64,000 nt of DNA from Bacillus sp. FJAT-49711 (GCF_018343715.1 NZ_JAGYPL010000002.1:1087670-1151669), one strand, 5' to 3'; positions 33,494 through 43,005 are shown, numbered from the stretch's first letter. Notes: generated by a model not told the origin, from the sequence alone. Translations and numbers: made by a program.

Positions 33494-34579
33494 ATGACGA
33501 AAACGGTAAAAATCGGAATCATCGGCAGTGGTGGAATTGCACAGGCACATGCAAGATCATATATGGAAATGCCAGAAGTTGAAATTGTGGCAGTGGCAGA
33601 TGTCATTCCCGGAAAAGCGGCTGAGTTTATCGAAAGGCTTGGACTGGCGGATGCAAAGGCATTTGATAGCCACCTAGAATTATTGGAATTGGATTTGGAT
33701 GGGGTCAGCGTTTGTACACCGAACGTGGCGCATCATCGGACAAGTGTCGATGCTTTGAACGCTGGTAAGCACGTATTAGTTGAAAAACCACTCGCTGTTA
33801 CGTTAGAGCAAGGCGTCGAAATGGTTCAAGCTGGTAAAAAGGCAGATAAGATTTTAACCGTCGGATTCCAGCCAAGATATGACCCTAATATGCAAGCTGT
33901 AAAAAAAATCGTTCAATCCGGCCAGCTCGGGAACGTATATTACGTTCAAACGGGAGGCGGCCGCAGACGCGGGATGCCGGGTGGTACGTTTATTAACAAA
34001 GAGCTTGCAGGTGCTGGGGCTATGGCAGATATCGGCTGCTACTCTCTTGATCTAGCTTTGAATGCACTAGGTTATCCGAAGCCATTAAGCGTATCGGCTT
34101 TTACATCGAACCATTTCGGAACAAACCCTACATATCATCCACAAGCTGATCGATTTGAAGTGGAAGACTTCGGAGTAGCACTTGTGCGACTAGAGGGCGG
34201 AAAGGTTCTTAACTTTAAAATCTCATGGGCTATGCATATGGATTCCCTTGGACCTACGCTGTTCTTAGGAACAGATGCAGGTTTGAGATTGACACCTGCA
34301 GGAAGCGGTCCATGGAGCGGCGTTTGGGATGGAGGGATTGGTTCAATCACTTTATTCCATGATATTCAAGGACATCATACAGAAAGCCCAATCCCAATTC
34401 AACATCATAAGTTTAATATTTTCTACGAAAAAGTCCGTGCTTTTGTCGTAGCTATTATGGAAGGGAAGTCAGCTCCAATTCCAGGTGAGGAAATCTTAAT
34501 CAACCAAGCGATCATCGATGGTATTTTAAGATCTTCGGAGATTGGTAAAGAAGTGGAGATTGTGATTCCGGAAGTTTGA
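33494..34579 (+). CDS. Gfo/Idh/MocA family oxidoreductase
   Basis: Cytoplasmic NAD(P)-dependent dehydrogenase of 361 residues. Nucleotide-binding start IGIIGSGGIAQAHARSY, the catalytic EKP (VEKPLAVT), and a GAMADIGCYSLDL segment where most members have a histidine close by. It shares only general family features with the protein at 26575, so the two probably catalyse different steps. Good ribosome site GGAGGA. It lies 214 bases after the isomerase gene, in the same orientation and without a clear terminator. Confidence 0.9.
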   Translation: MTKTVKIGIIGSGGIAQAHARSYMEMPEVEIVAVADVIPGKAAEFIERLGLADAKAFDSHLELLELDLDGVSVCTPNVAHHRTSVDALNAGKHVLVEKPLAVTLEQGVEMVQAGKKADKILTVGFQPRYDPNMQAVKKIVQSGQLGNVYYVQTGGGRRRGMPGGTFINKELAGAGAMADIGCYSLDLALNALGYPKPLSVSAFTSNHFGTNPTYHPQADRFEVEDFGVALVRLEGGKVLNFKISWAMHMDSLGPTLFLGTDAGLRLTPAGSGPWSGVWDGGIGSITLFHDIQGHHTESPIPIQHHKFNIFYEKVRAFVVAIMEGKSAPIPGEEILINQAIIDGILRSSEIGKEVEIVIPEV

Positions 34580-34585
34580 TCGTTA

Positions 34586-34663
34586 GGCTCTTTTCTCAAA
34601 CATTGTTCTAATTTGGTTTCGGAACGACAAAATTCGTAATTTAGAAGAGAAAAGAGCTGCCAA
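34586..34663. repeat. Inverted repeat GCTCTTTTCTC, with a third copy at 33282
   Basis: GCTCTTTTCTC starts the copy near 34586 and its reverse complement GAGAAAAGAGC ends near 34663. A direct copy (AGGCTCTTTTCTCTGCATCGTTG) lies at about 33281-33303 after the isomerase gene. It looks like a short intergenic repeat family that may act as a weak terminator or mRNA hairpin. Confidence 0.6.
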
Positions 34664-34738
34664 CATAGTTAGATTAGTAGCACTAAACTTTTATATGGTT
34701 TTATAAAAACAAAATTTTTATGTAAACTGCCAATCATT

Positions 34739-34776
34739 AAAACAACTCGAAATCCTAAGGAGATCCGAGTTGTTTT
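34739..34776 (+). terminator. Intrinsic terminator downstream of the ABC locus
   Basis: AAAACAACTCG pairs with CGAGTTGTTTT. Symmetric, so it could work on both strands. Confidence 0.8.
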
Positions 34777-34901
34777 AATTGCTTTATGAAATAAAATGAC
34801 TGTAAAACTTATTAGGCTTTGCTAAAGTTAATTTTCCATCATGATAACAAAAGTAATGTTCAATTTAACATTTTTAACTTTTTGATGAGTCTAGAACAGA
34901 A

Positions 34902-34927
34902 TAACCCTCCTAATTTTAGGAGGGGTT
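34902..34927 (-). terminator. Intrinsic terminator of the RsbR-like gene
   Basis: AACCCTCCT at 34904-34912 and AGGAGGGGTT at 34918-34927 form a stem that ends the minus-strand gene. It overlaps the stop codon. Confidence 0.7.
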
Positions 34928-35807
34928 AGCAAAGCGTAAGTCTTGATACTACTTCGATATTTTGAAAGTCAATCCCCATTTGAACAGCTGTTTGGGCTAC
35001 CTCTGGGCGAATGCCAGATAGGATTGATTTTACTCCAAGGAGATCCAGTGCCTTTATTAATTGAGAAATTTGTTGCGCCACCATTGTATCGACAACCAGA
35101 ACCCCTGACAAATCAATATAGAGGACTTCAATTCTCTTTTGCGCAACGATTTGCAGTGTATTTTCAAGGATTATTTTGGCACGTACAGTATCAATTACCC
35201 CTATCAGCGGAAGCAATGCCTTTTCATTTCCTACTTGAATGACAGGAGTACTCAATTCCTTAATGGTTTCCTGCTGGGCCTCTAGCCTTGCCGTCGAAAA
35301 TTTATGATTATCTTCTACAAACCAACTCACGATTTTTTCAAATGTGAGAATAATTCTTCGTCGCCATTTATTTATATCATTAATGGAGTATTCCTCATCC
35401 TTAAAAGAAATAAATTCTTCAAATAAATCTAGGTACTGCTCCTGTGTCCTAAAAAACTCGCGCAAAATATAATGAATAGGTGTTGCTAAATGTTGCTCAT
35501 CAGAAGCAATCGCCACTATCCATTTTTCAAAATCAATATAAAAAGCCTGTTCTTCTCTAATGAAAACATCACAAAATTGAAGATGAAATTCATAATTTTG
35601 TTCTTTCACTTCTTTTATAACAATTGGATCTTGGGACGAATAGATACCTGTCGGGTCACTTTTGTCTAATAAATCGTACCATGTTTCCGTCAGCGCCCAA
35701 GTCTTTTCCTTAAAAAAATGGAATAATTCTAGAGATAATTTTTTGTCTTGTTCTACATTCGTATCCATTAAACTAATCCACTTCCTTATACTTTTGTCTT
35801 TCTCCAT
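34926..35807 (-). CDS. RsbR-type STAS-domain protein (stressosome-like)
   Basis: Cytoplasmic protein of 293 residues. Residues 1-165 form a helical, non-heme-globin-like sensor module as in RsbR paralogues. Residues about 175-290 are a STAS domain: LSTPVIQV, VIDTVRAKIIL, YIDLSGVLVVDT, then SGIRPEVAQTAVQMGI. RsbR-type proteins build the stressosome that releases RsbT to start the SigB stress response; threonines in the LSTPVI and the DT region are the usual phosphorylation sites. No rsbS/rsbT genes adjoin it, so it is probably an orphan paralogue. Ribosome site AGGAAA. Confidence 0.87.
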   Translation of the reverse strand: MEKDKSIRKWISLMDTNVEQDKKLSLELFHFFKEKTWALTETWYDLLDKSDPTGIYSSQDPIVIKEVKEQNYEFHLQFCDVFIREEQAFYIDFEKWIVAIASDEQHLATPIHYILREFFRTQEQYLDLFEEFISFKDEEYSINDINKWRRRIILTFEKIVSWFVEDNHKFSTARLEAQQETIKELSTPVIQVGNEKALLPLIGVIDTVRAKIILENTLQIVAQKRIEVLYIDLSGVLVVDTMVAQQISQLIKALDLLGVKSILSGIRPEVAQTAVQMGIDFQNIEVVSRLTLC

Positions 35808-36096
35808 AACTTTCCTGAAATATCTTCTTCTTTTTTTACTATACTGAAAATTAAGCTATATGTCATATTTTAACAGAATTCATCCGAAAGTATAGATGCT
35901 TAGGATTCATTTATGCAAGCATCCATTATTCCCAAACAGGTTGAAACACACAACTTTAAAAGGGTGTAATAAGGAGGGCGCTAGCCTATCGACTGTATGT
36001 ACCATATTTAATGGCGACAAATCGTCCTATTTAAATGGTATAATTGGAACAACAACTTGCTAATGAATAGATAGAGAGATTAGGGGGTGTTTCATA

Positions 36097-36606
36097 GTGC
36101 AATACATATATATCATTTCCGGACCTTGCGGTGTTGGAAAGTCTACTATTGCTAAAGAAGTTGCCAAGCTTGTTCCGAATTGCGCTCTAGTAGAAGGAGA
36201 TCATCTCCTGCATTTTTATGATGATCATTCAATGCTTCCGTGGGAGGAGCGGCTGTGGATCGCCTGGAAAAACCTTGTCGATGTAACGAAAAATCTCTTG
36301 CAGCATAAGCTTAACGTTGTGATTGACTTCGTTGTGGAAGATGAATTAAAGTGGTTTTGCACATATTTTGCCCATTTGGAAATACAGTTTAAATATGTTG
36401 TTCTTCGGGCAGACAAGGAAACATTGGTGGATCGCATTACAGAACGCGGAGATACATATATGGTTGACCGATCGCTATTTTTACTGAATAAGCTGGAAAA
36501 TGAAACTCCATTTAATGAGCCGTTTTTATATGATACGACCAGTAAACAACCTGCCGACATTGTAAAAGATATAATAGAACAAAAAAGATTTGAATTGACA
36601 ATTTAA
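36097..36606 (+). CDS. Small P-loop kinase-like protein (AAA-type NTPase)
   Basis: Cytoplasmic protein of 169 residues. Walker A is GPCGVGKST (residues 9-17). EGDHLLHF may supply the second acidic position and VDRITERGD looks like a kinase lid. It resembles shikimate- or gluconate-kinase-like and zeta-type phosphotransferases, but the substrate is not recognisable. GTG 36097 has AGGGGGTG upstream. It is 17 bases from pgcA and could share its transcript. Confidence 0.72.
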   Translation: MQYIYIISGPCGVGKSTIAKEVAKLVPNCALVEGDHLLHFYDDHSMLPWEERLWIAWKNLVDVTKNLLQHKLNVVIDFVVEDELKWFCTYFAHLEIQFKYVVLRADKETLVDRITERGDTYMVDRSLFLLNKLENETPFNEPFLYDTTSKQPADIVKDIIEQKRFELTI

Positions 36607-36623
36607 GGATGGTGACAGGCACG

Positions 36624-38354
36624 ATGTCTTGGAAGACAAAGATGAAAGAGTGGTTTGAGTTTGGGGCACTTGATCCAAAATTAAAGGAAATATTAGTAGC
36701 CAATCAAGGGAATGAGAAGTTGCTGGAAGATTGCTTTTATAAGGAATTGGAGTTTGGAACGGGTGGAATGCGCGGTGAGATTGGACCGGGCATCAATCGG
36801 ATGAATATTTACACGGTTCGAAAAGCTGCAGAAGGTTTGGCTCGTTTCATGGTTGAGCAAGGTAAGGAAAAAATGGCGCGTGGAGTAGTGATCGCTTATG
36901 ATTCGCGGCATATGTCCCCTGAATTTGCTCTTGAAGTTGCAAAAACAGTAGGAAAGCATGGAATAAAGGCATATCTTTTTGAAGAATTACGTCCTACTCC
37001 GCTGCTATCTTTCGCTGTTCGCTATCTACATGCGTATGCAGGAGTTGTTATTACCGCAAGCCATAACCCGCCAGAATACAATGGATTAAAAATGTATGGC
37101 GAGGATGGTGGGCAGCTGCCACCTTTAGAAGCTGATACAATAATTCGTTATGTTCAAGATGCTGGCAGTGAGTTGAACATTGAGGTTGCTGAAGAAAAAG
37201 AACTTTTGCAAAAAGAGTTGCTTACATATATTGGCGAAAAGATTGATCAGGCTTATATTGAAGTGATGAAATCGATCCATCTTAATGACGAGGTAGATAA
37301 AGATCTAGCCATCGTATTTACTCCCTTGCACGGAACTGCCAATCACCCGGTTCGCAACGGACTTCTTGCCTTTGGCTTTGGAAATGTGACGGTCGTGAAA
37401 GAGCAGGAGCTCCCAGATCCTAATTTTTCAACAGTAGCATCGCCTAATCCAGAAGAACATGCTGCATTTGAGCTGGCGATTCGTTATGGGAAGGAAATCA
37501 ATGCGGATATATTGATGGGTACCGACCCAGATGCAGACCGTCTTGGTGTAGCTGTAAAAAATGGGAGCGGAGATTTCGAAGTATTAACTGGTAATCAAGT
37601 CGGAGCGCTCATGGTCCACTATATTCTTGAGCAGAAAAAAGCAAACGGAACTCTTCCTAAAAATGGTGTTGTGTTGAAAACGATCGTTACATCCGAGATA
37701 GGAAGTGCCATTGCTGAAAGTTTTGGCGTAAAATCATTGGATACATTGACTGGATTTAAGTTCATCGGAGAAAAAATAAAAGAATTTGAAGAAACACGTG
37801 ATCATACCTTTTTATTTGGATATGAAGAGAGCTATGGCTATTTGATCGGTGATTTTGTCCGCGACAAAGATGCGGTGCAAGCGGCGGTTTTTGCTACAGA
37901 AGTAGCGGCTTATTATAAAAAACAAGGGAAATCACTTTATGATGGCTTACTGGAGCTGTTTGCTAAATACGGATATTATAAAGAATCGTTGCGCTCGCTC
38001 ACATTAAAAGGTAAAGATGGAGCAGAGCAAATCGCGGGGATTTTAGAAACGTTCAGAAACGATCCTCCGAAGGAAGTAAACGGGATTTCTGTTGTATCCA
38101 TTGAGGACTATGAGGCAAGCGAAAGTACAGCTGTGGCGAGTGGTGAAAAGACTGCGATTGAGTTGCCAAAATCGAATGTGTTGAAATTCAAACTTGAAGA
38201 CGGATCATGGTTCTGCGTCCGACCATCTGGGACTGAACCAAAAGCGAAATTCTACTTCGCTGTAAAAGGCGAATCAATGGAAGATAGTATGAAAAGATTA
38301 GCAGGACTTGAAAATGAAGTAATGGAGCTTGTAGATCGCTTAGTAAAAAAATAA
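36624..38354 (+). CDS. pgcA: Alpha-phosphoglucomutase PgcA
   Basis: Cytoplasmic enzyme of 576 residues interconverting glucose-1-phosphate and glucose-6-phosphate, needed for UDP-glucose and wall-polymer synthesis. Active serine S146 in [11 protein letters not shown], metal loop D301/D303/D305 in [10 protein letters not shown], sugar loop EESYGY, phosphate loop RPSGTEPK. Length and motifs fit the long-form Bacillus PgcA. ATG 36624 is chosen: GGTGA (36611-36615) gives good spacing and the protein starts MSWKTKM, while the upstream frame adds a few unlikely residues. The leader holds GGTGACAGGCAC, similar to the REP core seen elsewhere. Confidence 0.93.
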   Translation: MSWKTKMKEWFEFGALDPKLKEILVANQGNEKLLEDCFYKELEFGTGGMRGEIGPGINRMNIYTVRKAAEGLARFMVEQGKEKMARGVVIAYDSRHMSPEFALEVAKTVGKHGIKAYLFEELRPTPLLSFAVRYLHAYAGVVITASHNPPEYNGLKMYGEDGGQLPPLEADTIIRYVQDAGSELNIEVAEEKELLQKELLTYIGEKIDQAYIEVMKSIHLNDEVDKDLAIVFTPLHGTANHPVRNGLLAFGFGNVTVVKEQELPDPNFSTVASPNPEEHAAFELAIRYGKEINADILMGTDPDADRLGVAVKNGSGDFEVLTGNQVGALMVHYILEQKKANGTLPKNGVVLKTIVTSEIGSAIAESFGVKSLDTLTGFKFIGEKIKEFEETRDHTFLFGYEESYGYLIGDFVRDKDAVQAAVFATEVAAYYKKQGKSLYDGLLELFAKYGYYKESLRSLTLKGKDGAEQIAGILETFRNDPPKEVNGISVVSIEDYEASESTAVASGEKTAIELPKSNVLKFKLEDGSWFCVRPSGTEPKAKFYFAVKGESMEDSMKRLAGLENEVMELVDRLVKK

Positions 38355-38359
38355 GGAAG

Positions 38360-38402
38360 AAAGCCAATTTTCGATTTTGGTCGGAGAATTGGCTTTTTTG
38401 TT
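38360..38402 (+). terminator. Intrinsic terminator of pgcA
   Basis: AAAGCCAATT pairs with AATTGGCTTT, followed by TTTT. Confidence 0.92.
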
Positions 38403-38584
38403 TGGTTTCGAATGGTGAATTCCCATTCAAGTACTTTCTAATGTTATATAACGAGCGGCCAATCTTATACAAGATGTTTCTATTTCCATATAAGAGTATA
38501 AATGTCCGTATCAAAATGTACATTTTTGCTTGTCTAAGCATGTACACTTTAGCTTAAAATGTGCTTCTCTATACATGTGCATGA

Positions 38585-38708
38585 ATAATTACAACTTGAC
38601 ATGGAGACCTCTACTCGCATGATTCGGCAGCCAAAAGCCAGCTATTACAAGGGCTGGCTGACCGAACAAGGCTATCATGCTCGCCCCTCCAAGTAAAGTT
38701 GTAATTAT
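38585..38708. repeat. 124-bp multi-stem palindromic element (MITE-like or structured RNA)
   Basis: Outer arms ATAATTACAACTT (38585-38597) and AAGTTGTAATTAT (38696-38708) are perfect complements. Inside, TGGAG pairs with CTCCA, CGCATGAT with ATCATG.CG, CGG with CCG, and AGCCAGC with GCTGGCT. The result is one long interrupted hairpin, richer in GC than the surroundings. No ORF is present. It could be a non-autonomous mobile element, a REP-type repeat or the gene for a structured RNA. Confidence 0.7.
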
Positions 38709-38814
38709 ACACAGGAAATCAAAAATGTACACGGTTAAACGAGCATTTTTGTACGTACTTAAATTGGCATTTATATAAGAGCTTCCAATTGCCGTTCTGG
38801 AAGTCAATTCTCGC

Positions 38815-38945
38815 TTGAGCTAGTTCTATTCCCGTTTAACGAGCTCCCATTTCCGTTTAAACCGCTGTAATTCCTGTTCAAGCCTCCTCTATTTCCGTTC
38901 AAGCACCTGCTATTTCCGTTTATGTCACATCCATTCCCTTCGAAG
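38815..38945. repeat. Degenerate 21-24-bp tandem repeats
   Basis: About six diverged copies of a unit like CTGCTATTTCCGTTTAAGCA follow one another (units with ATTCCCGTTTAACG, ATTTCCGTTTAAAC, ATTCCTGTTCAAG, ATTTCCGTTCAAG, ATTTCCGTTTATG). No ORF. The 38403-39098 gap otherwise holds only the element at 38585-38708 and AT-rich DNA. Confidence 0.65.
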
Positions 38946-39116
38946 TTTCACCCCACTATATTTACAATGAGCACATCCAGAGTTATGCATTATGTAAAAC
39001 ATTGAACCTTCCATTTTTGCCCCAAGTTTTATTTTTTTTAAAAATAAAATCTATTCTTGTTTTTCGTGAATAAAATAACAATGAAATGGTGATTAAGAGT
39101 GGAAGGAGGAGGGAGG

Positions 39117-39545
39117 ATGGCGGATAACAATTCAAGCGAGGAAACGAAAAGTAATGTGGAACCGATTTTTAAAGATATCGTAGAAGAATCAAATGCACAG
39201 GAAAAAAAGCCAACGAAGGACAATACTGCCGGGTCTACTGGATTGACGGAAAATGTTGCGGGTTTATTATGTTATTTATTCTGGTTTGTTAGTGGAATCG
39301 TATTTTTATTAGTTGAGAAGGATAATAGATTTATTCGTTTCCATGCGATGCAATCCATTGCATTGTCGGTCGTATTTTTTGTCCTTAGCATTGTCTTAAC
39401 GGTTATTCCAATTATCGGCTGGATTTTAAATCTCATTTTAACTCCAGTCATGTTGATATTATGGATATTTTTAATGTATAAAGCTTATCAAGGCAAGTAC
39501 TATAAGCTTCCTATCATCGGAGAATTGTCAGAAAAACAATTGTAA
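39117..39545 (+). CDS. DUF4870 domain membrane protein
   Basis: Protein of 142 residues: a soluble acidic N-terminus (about 1-45), then three hydrophobic segments typical of DUF4870/Tic20-like small membrane proteins (ENVAGLLCYLF, IVFLLVEKDNRFIRFHAMQS, KAYQGKYYKLPIIG). Function is unknown. ATG 39117 has AAGGAGG about eight bases upstream; the GTG at 39099 precedes that site. Terminator follows at 39561. Confidence 0.87.
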   Translation: MADNNSSEETKSNVEPIFKDIVEESNAQEKKPTKDNTAGSTGLTENVAGLLCYLFWFVSGIVFLLVEKDNRFIRFHAMQSIALSVVFFVLSIVLTVIPIIGWILNLILTPVMLILWIFLMYKAYQGKYYKLPIIGELSEKQL

Positions 39546-39560
39546 TCTTTTTTTTCAAGG

Positions 39561-39586
39561 GGTCCCTTATATAAGGGATCTTTTTC
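39561..39586 (+). terminator. Intrinsic terminator of the DUF4870 gene
   Basis: GGTCCCTTAT pairs with ATAAGGGATC, then TTTTT. Confidence 0.85.
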
Positions 39587-39637
39587 TTATAGCCTATTCA
39601 CCATATTGCAATAATATTGGGAAAGTGCCTTCATATA

Positions 39638-39664
39638 AAAAAGAGCTCTGCATGGAGAGCTCTT
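39638..39664 (-). terminator. Intrinsic terminator of araR
   Basis: AAGAGCTCT and AGAGCTCTT form a stem ending the minus-strand araR gene with a T-run on that strand. Confidence 0.85.
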
Positions 39665-40799
39665 ATCTTAATGAGCCGAGCGCTTCTTTTTTGCCAACTG
39701 TTTTTGTTGAACTGCGAATGATAAGCTCTGGTTCATACGTAATATGATTTTTGTCCGATTTCCCATTGTTTTCAACGGCATCGACAATCCATTTCGCTGC
39801 ATCAAGGCCCATTCGGCTTTTTGGATGGTTGACGGAAGTCAATTTTATTTCGGAAGCTTCTGCTAGTGATGAATTATCGTAACCGACAATCGAAATATCG
39901 TCTGGAACACTTAAGCCCTCTTCACGCAATACGTTAATGACTTTAAGCGCAATTTCATCGTTATAACAAACAATTCCCGTTGGTACTCTTTTCGGATCGG
40001 CTAACACTTCTTTTACTTTATCTTCAAATCCACTATTCAGATCCTCCGTTGTATAAGAAATGATCGTATCATTTAAAAATGGTATTTTATGCTCGCGAAA
40101 TGCACGGATAAAGCCTTTCATCCGATAGACGCCTTGCATGTCGTCCGTTTTAAAAATACCGATGACTTTTTCATGGCCAGATTCAATGAGGTGCTCCGTC
40201 GCAGTAAAACCGCCTTTTTCATCATCAAGAATCATATAGGGAGGATTTAATTGAGAATAGTATTGGTTTATCATTAAATAAGGAATGTTATTCTGTTCCA
40301 GCTCTAGATAATAATGAATGTTCGGATTGAAACCGCTGCTTTTTGACGGTTCAATAATAAGACCATCCACATTTCGGCTTAGCATCGCCTCTAGACACTG
40401 CTTTTCTTTATCGATATCATTATCGGTACTGGATATTATAAGCGAATAGCCTTTAGATGTGAGATATGATTCCATCCCTCTAATGATAGCCGGAAAAATA
40501 TAATCCGAAATATACGTCGTGATGATTCCAATATTTTTCCCGGAAATGGGTGCTGGTTGACCTGATATATTCGTTGTTTCTGCTGGAGTCGTGCAAAATG
40601 TTCCAGCACCTTGCTCTCTATATAGTAGTCCTTCATGGACGAGTTCACCGACAGCTTGTCGTATCGTATGTCTACTGACATTGAACATCTTTGCCAATTC
40701 ATTTTCAGAGTATATTTTCTCACCGGGTTTCACTTCGCCGTTAGCAATCCATTCCTTTATCGTATCAATGACCATCATATATTTTGCGGGCTTACCCAT
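39663..40799 (-). CDS. araR: Arabinose repressor AraR
   Basis: Repressor of 378 residues: GntR winged helix (1-70; YSENELAKMFNVSRHTIRQA) fused to a LacI-type sugar sensor (about 88-365). The sequence follows B. subtilis AraR closely as I recall it: TTYISDYIFPAIIRGMESYL, GLIIEPSKS, GIFKTDD, CYNDEIALKVI, SIVGYD. AraR senses L-arabinose and represses arabinan and arabinose genes. It is divergent from galM. AraR-like boxes lie at 40834-40849 (own promoter), 40923-40938 (galM promoter) and again at 57389-57404 and 57536-57551. Confidence 0.94.
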   Translation of the reverse strand: MGKPAKYMMVIDTIKEWIANGEVKPGEKIYSENELAKMFNVSRHTIRQAVGELVHEGLLYREQGAGTFCTTPAETTNISGQPAPISGKNIGIITTYISDYIFPAIIRGMESYLTSKGYSLIISSTDNDIDKEKQCLEAMLSRNVDGLIIEPSKSSGFNPNIHYYLELEQNNIPYLMINQYYSQLNPPYMILDDEKGGFTATEHLIESGHEKVIGIFKTDDMQGVYRMKGFIRAFREHKIPFLNDTIISYTTEDLNSGFEDKVKEVLADPKRVPTGIVCYNDEIALKVINVLREEGLSVPDDISIVGYDNSSLAEASEIKLTSVNHPKSRMGLDAAKWIVDAVENNGKSDKNHITYEPELIIRSSTKTVGKKEALGSLR

Positions 40800-40833
40800 A
40801 AAATCCCTGCTTTCAAGTTGTTCGTTTTTAAAT

Positions 40834-40849
40834 AGTTATTCGTACAATT
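40834..40849 (-). promoter_or_regulatory. AraR box in the araR promoter region
   Basis: AGTTATTCGTACAATT matches the AraR consensus ANTTGTNCGNACAANT except one base. On the minus strand a TATAAT lies just upstream of it, so autorepression is likely. Confidence 0.75.
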
Positions 40850-40919
40850 ATTCCCATTATACACGATATAGAAACTAAATTGTATGTTTAAAATTCACTA
40901 TTGAATAAGAATTTTGAAA

Positions 40920-40948
40920 TTGACATGTACGTACATCGAGACTATGAT
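40920..40948 (+). promoter_or_regulatory. galM operon promoter with AraR box in the spacer
   Basis: TTGACA (40920-40925), 17 bases, TATGAT (40943-40948). The box ACATGTACGTACATCG (40923-40938) fills the -35/-10 spacer, an ideal place for repression. Confidence 0.85.
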
Positions 40949-40978
40949 GACAGTAGAAGAATGAAAGGTGGAGATGGA

Positions 40979-42028
40979 ATGAAGATTAGAAAAGAAGAAT
41001 TTGGAAAGCTGAAAGCAAATTCTGTAACGGCATTTACTTTGGAGAATGATCATGGTGTAAAAGTGACAAGCTTGGATTATGGATGTATAATTACAAAAAT
41101 TCTTACGCCTAATCGAGATGGAGAACTTGAAAATATCGTTTTGGGCTATAATCAGCTTGAAGGATATCTTAATAATACAGCTTATTTTGGCTCGGTCGTA
41201 GGGAGAGTCGCAGGAAGAATTGGCGGCGCTGAATTTACGTTAAATGGAAAAAAATATTCTCTTGCTAAAAATGAAAATGATAACCATCTGCATGGTGGAT
41301 TAAAAGGGTTCGACAAAGTGATTTGGGGTGCCGAAACAGAAGAAAAGGCTGATGAAGTAAGTGTGAAATTTTCTTACATAAGCCCGGACGGCGAAGAAGG
41401 CTATCCCGGAAATTTAAAAATGAACATTACATACACACTAAATAATGATAATGAATTTACGATTCACTATGAAGGAATATCTGACAAAACGACACTTTTA
41501 AATGTGACAAATCATTCTTATTTTAACTTAAGCGGTGATTTAAAAAAGGACATCCTTGATCACGAGCTTACGTTAAAAAGTGATCAGTACCTTGAACTGC
41601 AAGATAATTTATTGCCAACTGGAGAATTCGCCAATGTAGAAGGCACTCCATTCGACTTCCGAAAAGGACGATTTATTCGCAGCGGTGCAGAATCTGAATA
41701 CCAACAAAACGAGATTGCAGGGGGTGGATATGACCATCCATTTGTATTGAATGAAAATCGAAACGAGGAAATTGTTTTAAAAGATCCCGAAAGTGGCCGT
41801 CAAATGATCGTTGAAACAGATGAAGTGGGCGTTGTCGTATATACATCCAATCAGCTTGCGGGGGATGATGAAATATACGGGGTACAGCCGAGGAAGCACC
41901 TTGCCATTTGCTTAGAAACACAAGGTTTGCCTGATGCTGTTCATCATGACCATTTCCCTTCATGGGTGCTGGAAAAAGACAAGCCTCATTCTTCAGTCAC
42001 AACCTTTAAATTTGGTGTTATGGAGTGA
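40979..42028 (+). CDS. galM: Aldose 1-epimerase (galactose mutarotase family)
   Basis: Cytoplasmic enzyme of 349 residues interconverting alpha and beta anomers of aldoses. Family signs: LDYGCIITKI at the start, GRVAGRIGGAEFTLNG, NDNHLHGGLKGFDKV with a conserved histidine, NHSYFNLSG with the catalytic histidine, and a C-terminal LCLETQGLPDA with the catalytic glutamate. ATG 40979 follows AGGTGGAG. It is first in an operon with an intracellular GH43 and is controlled by AraR, suggesting it feeds arabinose anomers into catabolism. Confidence 0.9.
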   Translation: MKIRKEEFGKLKANSVTAFTLENDHGVKVTSLDYGCIITKILTPNRDGELENIVLGYNQLEGYLNNTAYFGSVVGRVAGRIGGAEFTLNGKKYSLAKNENDNHLHGGLKGFDKVIWGAETEEKADEVSVKFSYISPDGEEGYPGNLKMNITYTLNNDNEFTIHYEGISDKTTLLNVTNHSYFNLSGDLKKDILDHELTLKSDQYLELQDNLLPTGEFANVEGTPFDFRKGRFIRSGAESEYQQNEIAGGGYDHPFVLNENRNEEIVLKDPESGRQMIVETDEVGVVVYTSNQLAGDDEIYGVQPRKHLAICLETQGLPDAVHHDHFPSWVLEKDKPHSSVTTFKFGVME

Positions 42029-42982
42029 ATGATGGTGAGTACAATCACAACGTATAAAAACCCTTTGATTGAACAGCGGGCAGACCCGTGGGTATATAAG
42101 CATACGGATGGGTTTTACTATTTTACTGGTTCCGTTCCTGCTTATGATCGAATTGAAGTACGAAGAGCGAAGACGCTTGAAGGCTTGAGTAATGCAGAAG
42201 CTGTTACAGTTTGGAAAAAGTATGAGACTGGTCCGATGAGTGCGAATATTTGGGCTCCTGAAATCCATTTTGTTGATGGGAAATGGTATATTCACTTTGC
42301 AGCAGCGAGAGCGGACCAAATATTTGCTCATCGGATGTATGTGCTTGAGAATGACTCTGCCAATCCGCTTGAAGGTGAATGGATTGAAAAAGGACAGGTA
42401 AAAACAGATTGGGAATCTTTTTCATTGGATGCGACTACATTTGAACATAAAGGTGCGCAATATTACGTGTGGGCGCAGAAGGATCCGAAGATTGAAGGGA
42501 ACACCAATTTATATATCGCAAAAATGAATAACCAATGGACATTGAGCACTCCTCAAGTGATGATTTCAAAGCCGGAATTTGAATGGGAAGTAATTGGCTT
42601 TTTAGTGAATGAAGGGGCTGCCGTTTTAAAAAGAAATGGAAAGATCTTTATCACCTATTCTGCGAGTGCAACAGACTACAACTATTGCATGGGTCTGTTA
42701 TGGGCAGATGAAGACAGTGATTTATTAGATCCCGCTTCTTGGTCTAAGGCAAAAGAGCCTGTTTTTAAAACGAATGAAGAAACGAGTCAATACGGACCGG
42801 GCCATAATAGTTTCACAGTTTCAGAGGATGGAAAACAAGATGTGTTAATTTATCATGCACGCAATTATAAGGAAATCGAAGGCGACCCGCTTTGGGATCC
42901 GAATCGTCATGCGCGAGCGAAGGTGTTTACGTGGAGCGAAGATGGATTTCCGAATTTTGGAATTCCAGAGGCGGATTCTTAA
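42029..42982 (+). CDS. Intracellular glycoside hydrolase family 43 (arabinofuranosidase-like)
   Basis: Five-bladed propeller GH43 enzyme of about 317 residues with no signal peptide, so cytoplasmic. Catalytic triad candidates: D19 (RADPWV), D134 (SLDATTF) and E195 (VNEGAAVL). The start is close to the galM stop (TGA then ATGATG); GGAG at 42022-42025 suits the ATG at 42032 slightly better than 42029. GH43 enzymes split arabinose or xylose from oligosaccharides; AraR control points to arabino-oligosaccharides. Ends before a terminator at 43006. Confidence 0.88.
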   Translation: MMVSTITTYKNPLIEQRADPWVYKHTDGFYYFTGSVPAYDRIEVRRAKTLEGLSNAEAVTVWKKYETGPMSANIWAPEIHFVDGKWYIHFAAARADQIFAHRMYVLENDSANPLEGEWIEKGQVKTDWESFSLDATTFEHKGAQYYVWAQKDPKIEGNTNLYIAKMNNQWTLSTPQVMISKPEFEWEVIGFLVNEGAAVLKRNGKIFITYSASATDYNYCMGLLWADEDSDLLDPASWSKAKEPVFKTNEETSQYGPGHNSFTVSEDGKQDVLIYHARNYKEIEGDPLWDPNRHARAKVFTWSEDGFPNFGIPEADS

Positions 42983-43005
42983 TAAGTAAAAAAATAATTA
43001 TCCTG

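Noticed and set aside
34926-35807. Complete stressosome operon
   Set aside because: Only one RsbR-type protein is present; no rsbS, rsbT or rsbX neighbours were found in the window.
36001-36039. ACCATATTTAAT/ATTTAAATGGT hairpin before the P-loop kinase gene
   Set aside because: The stem is AT-rich with mismatches and no T-run. It may be chance; it was not strong enough to list as a feature.
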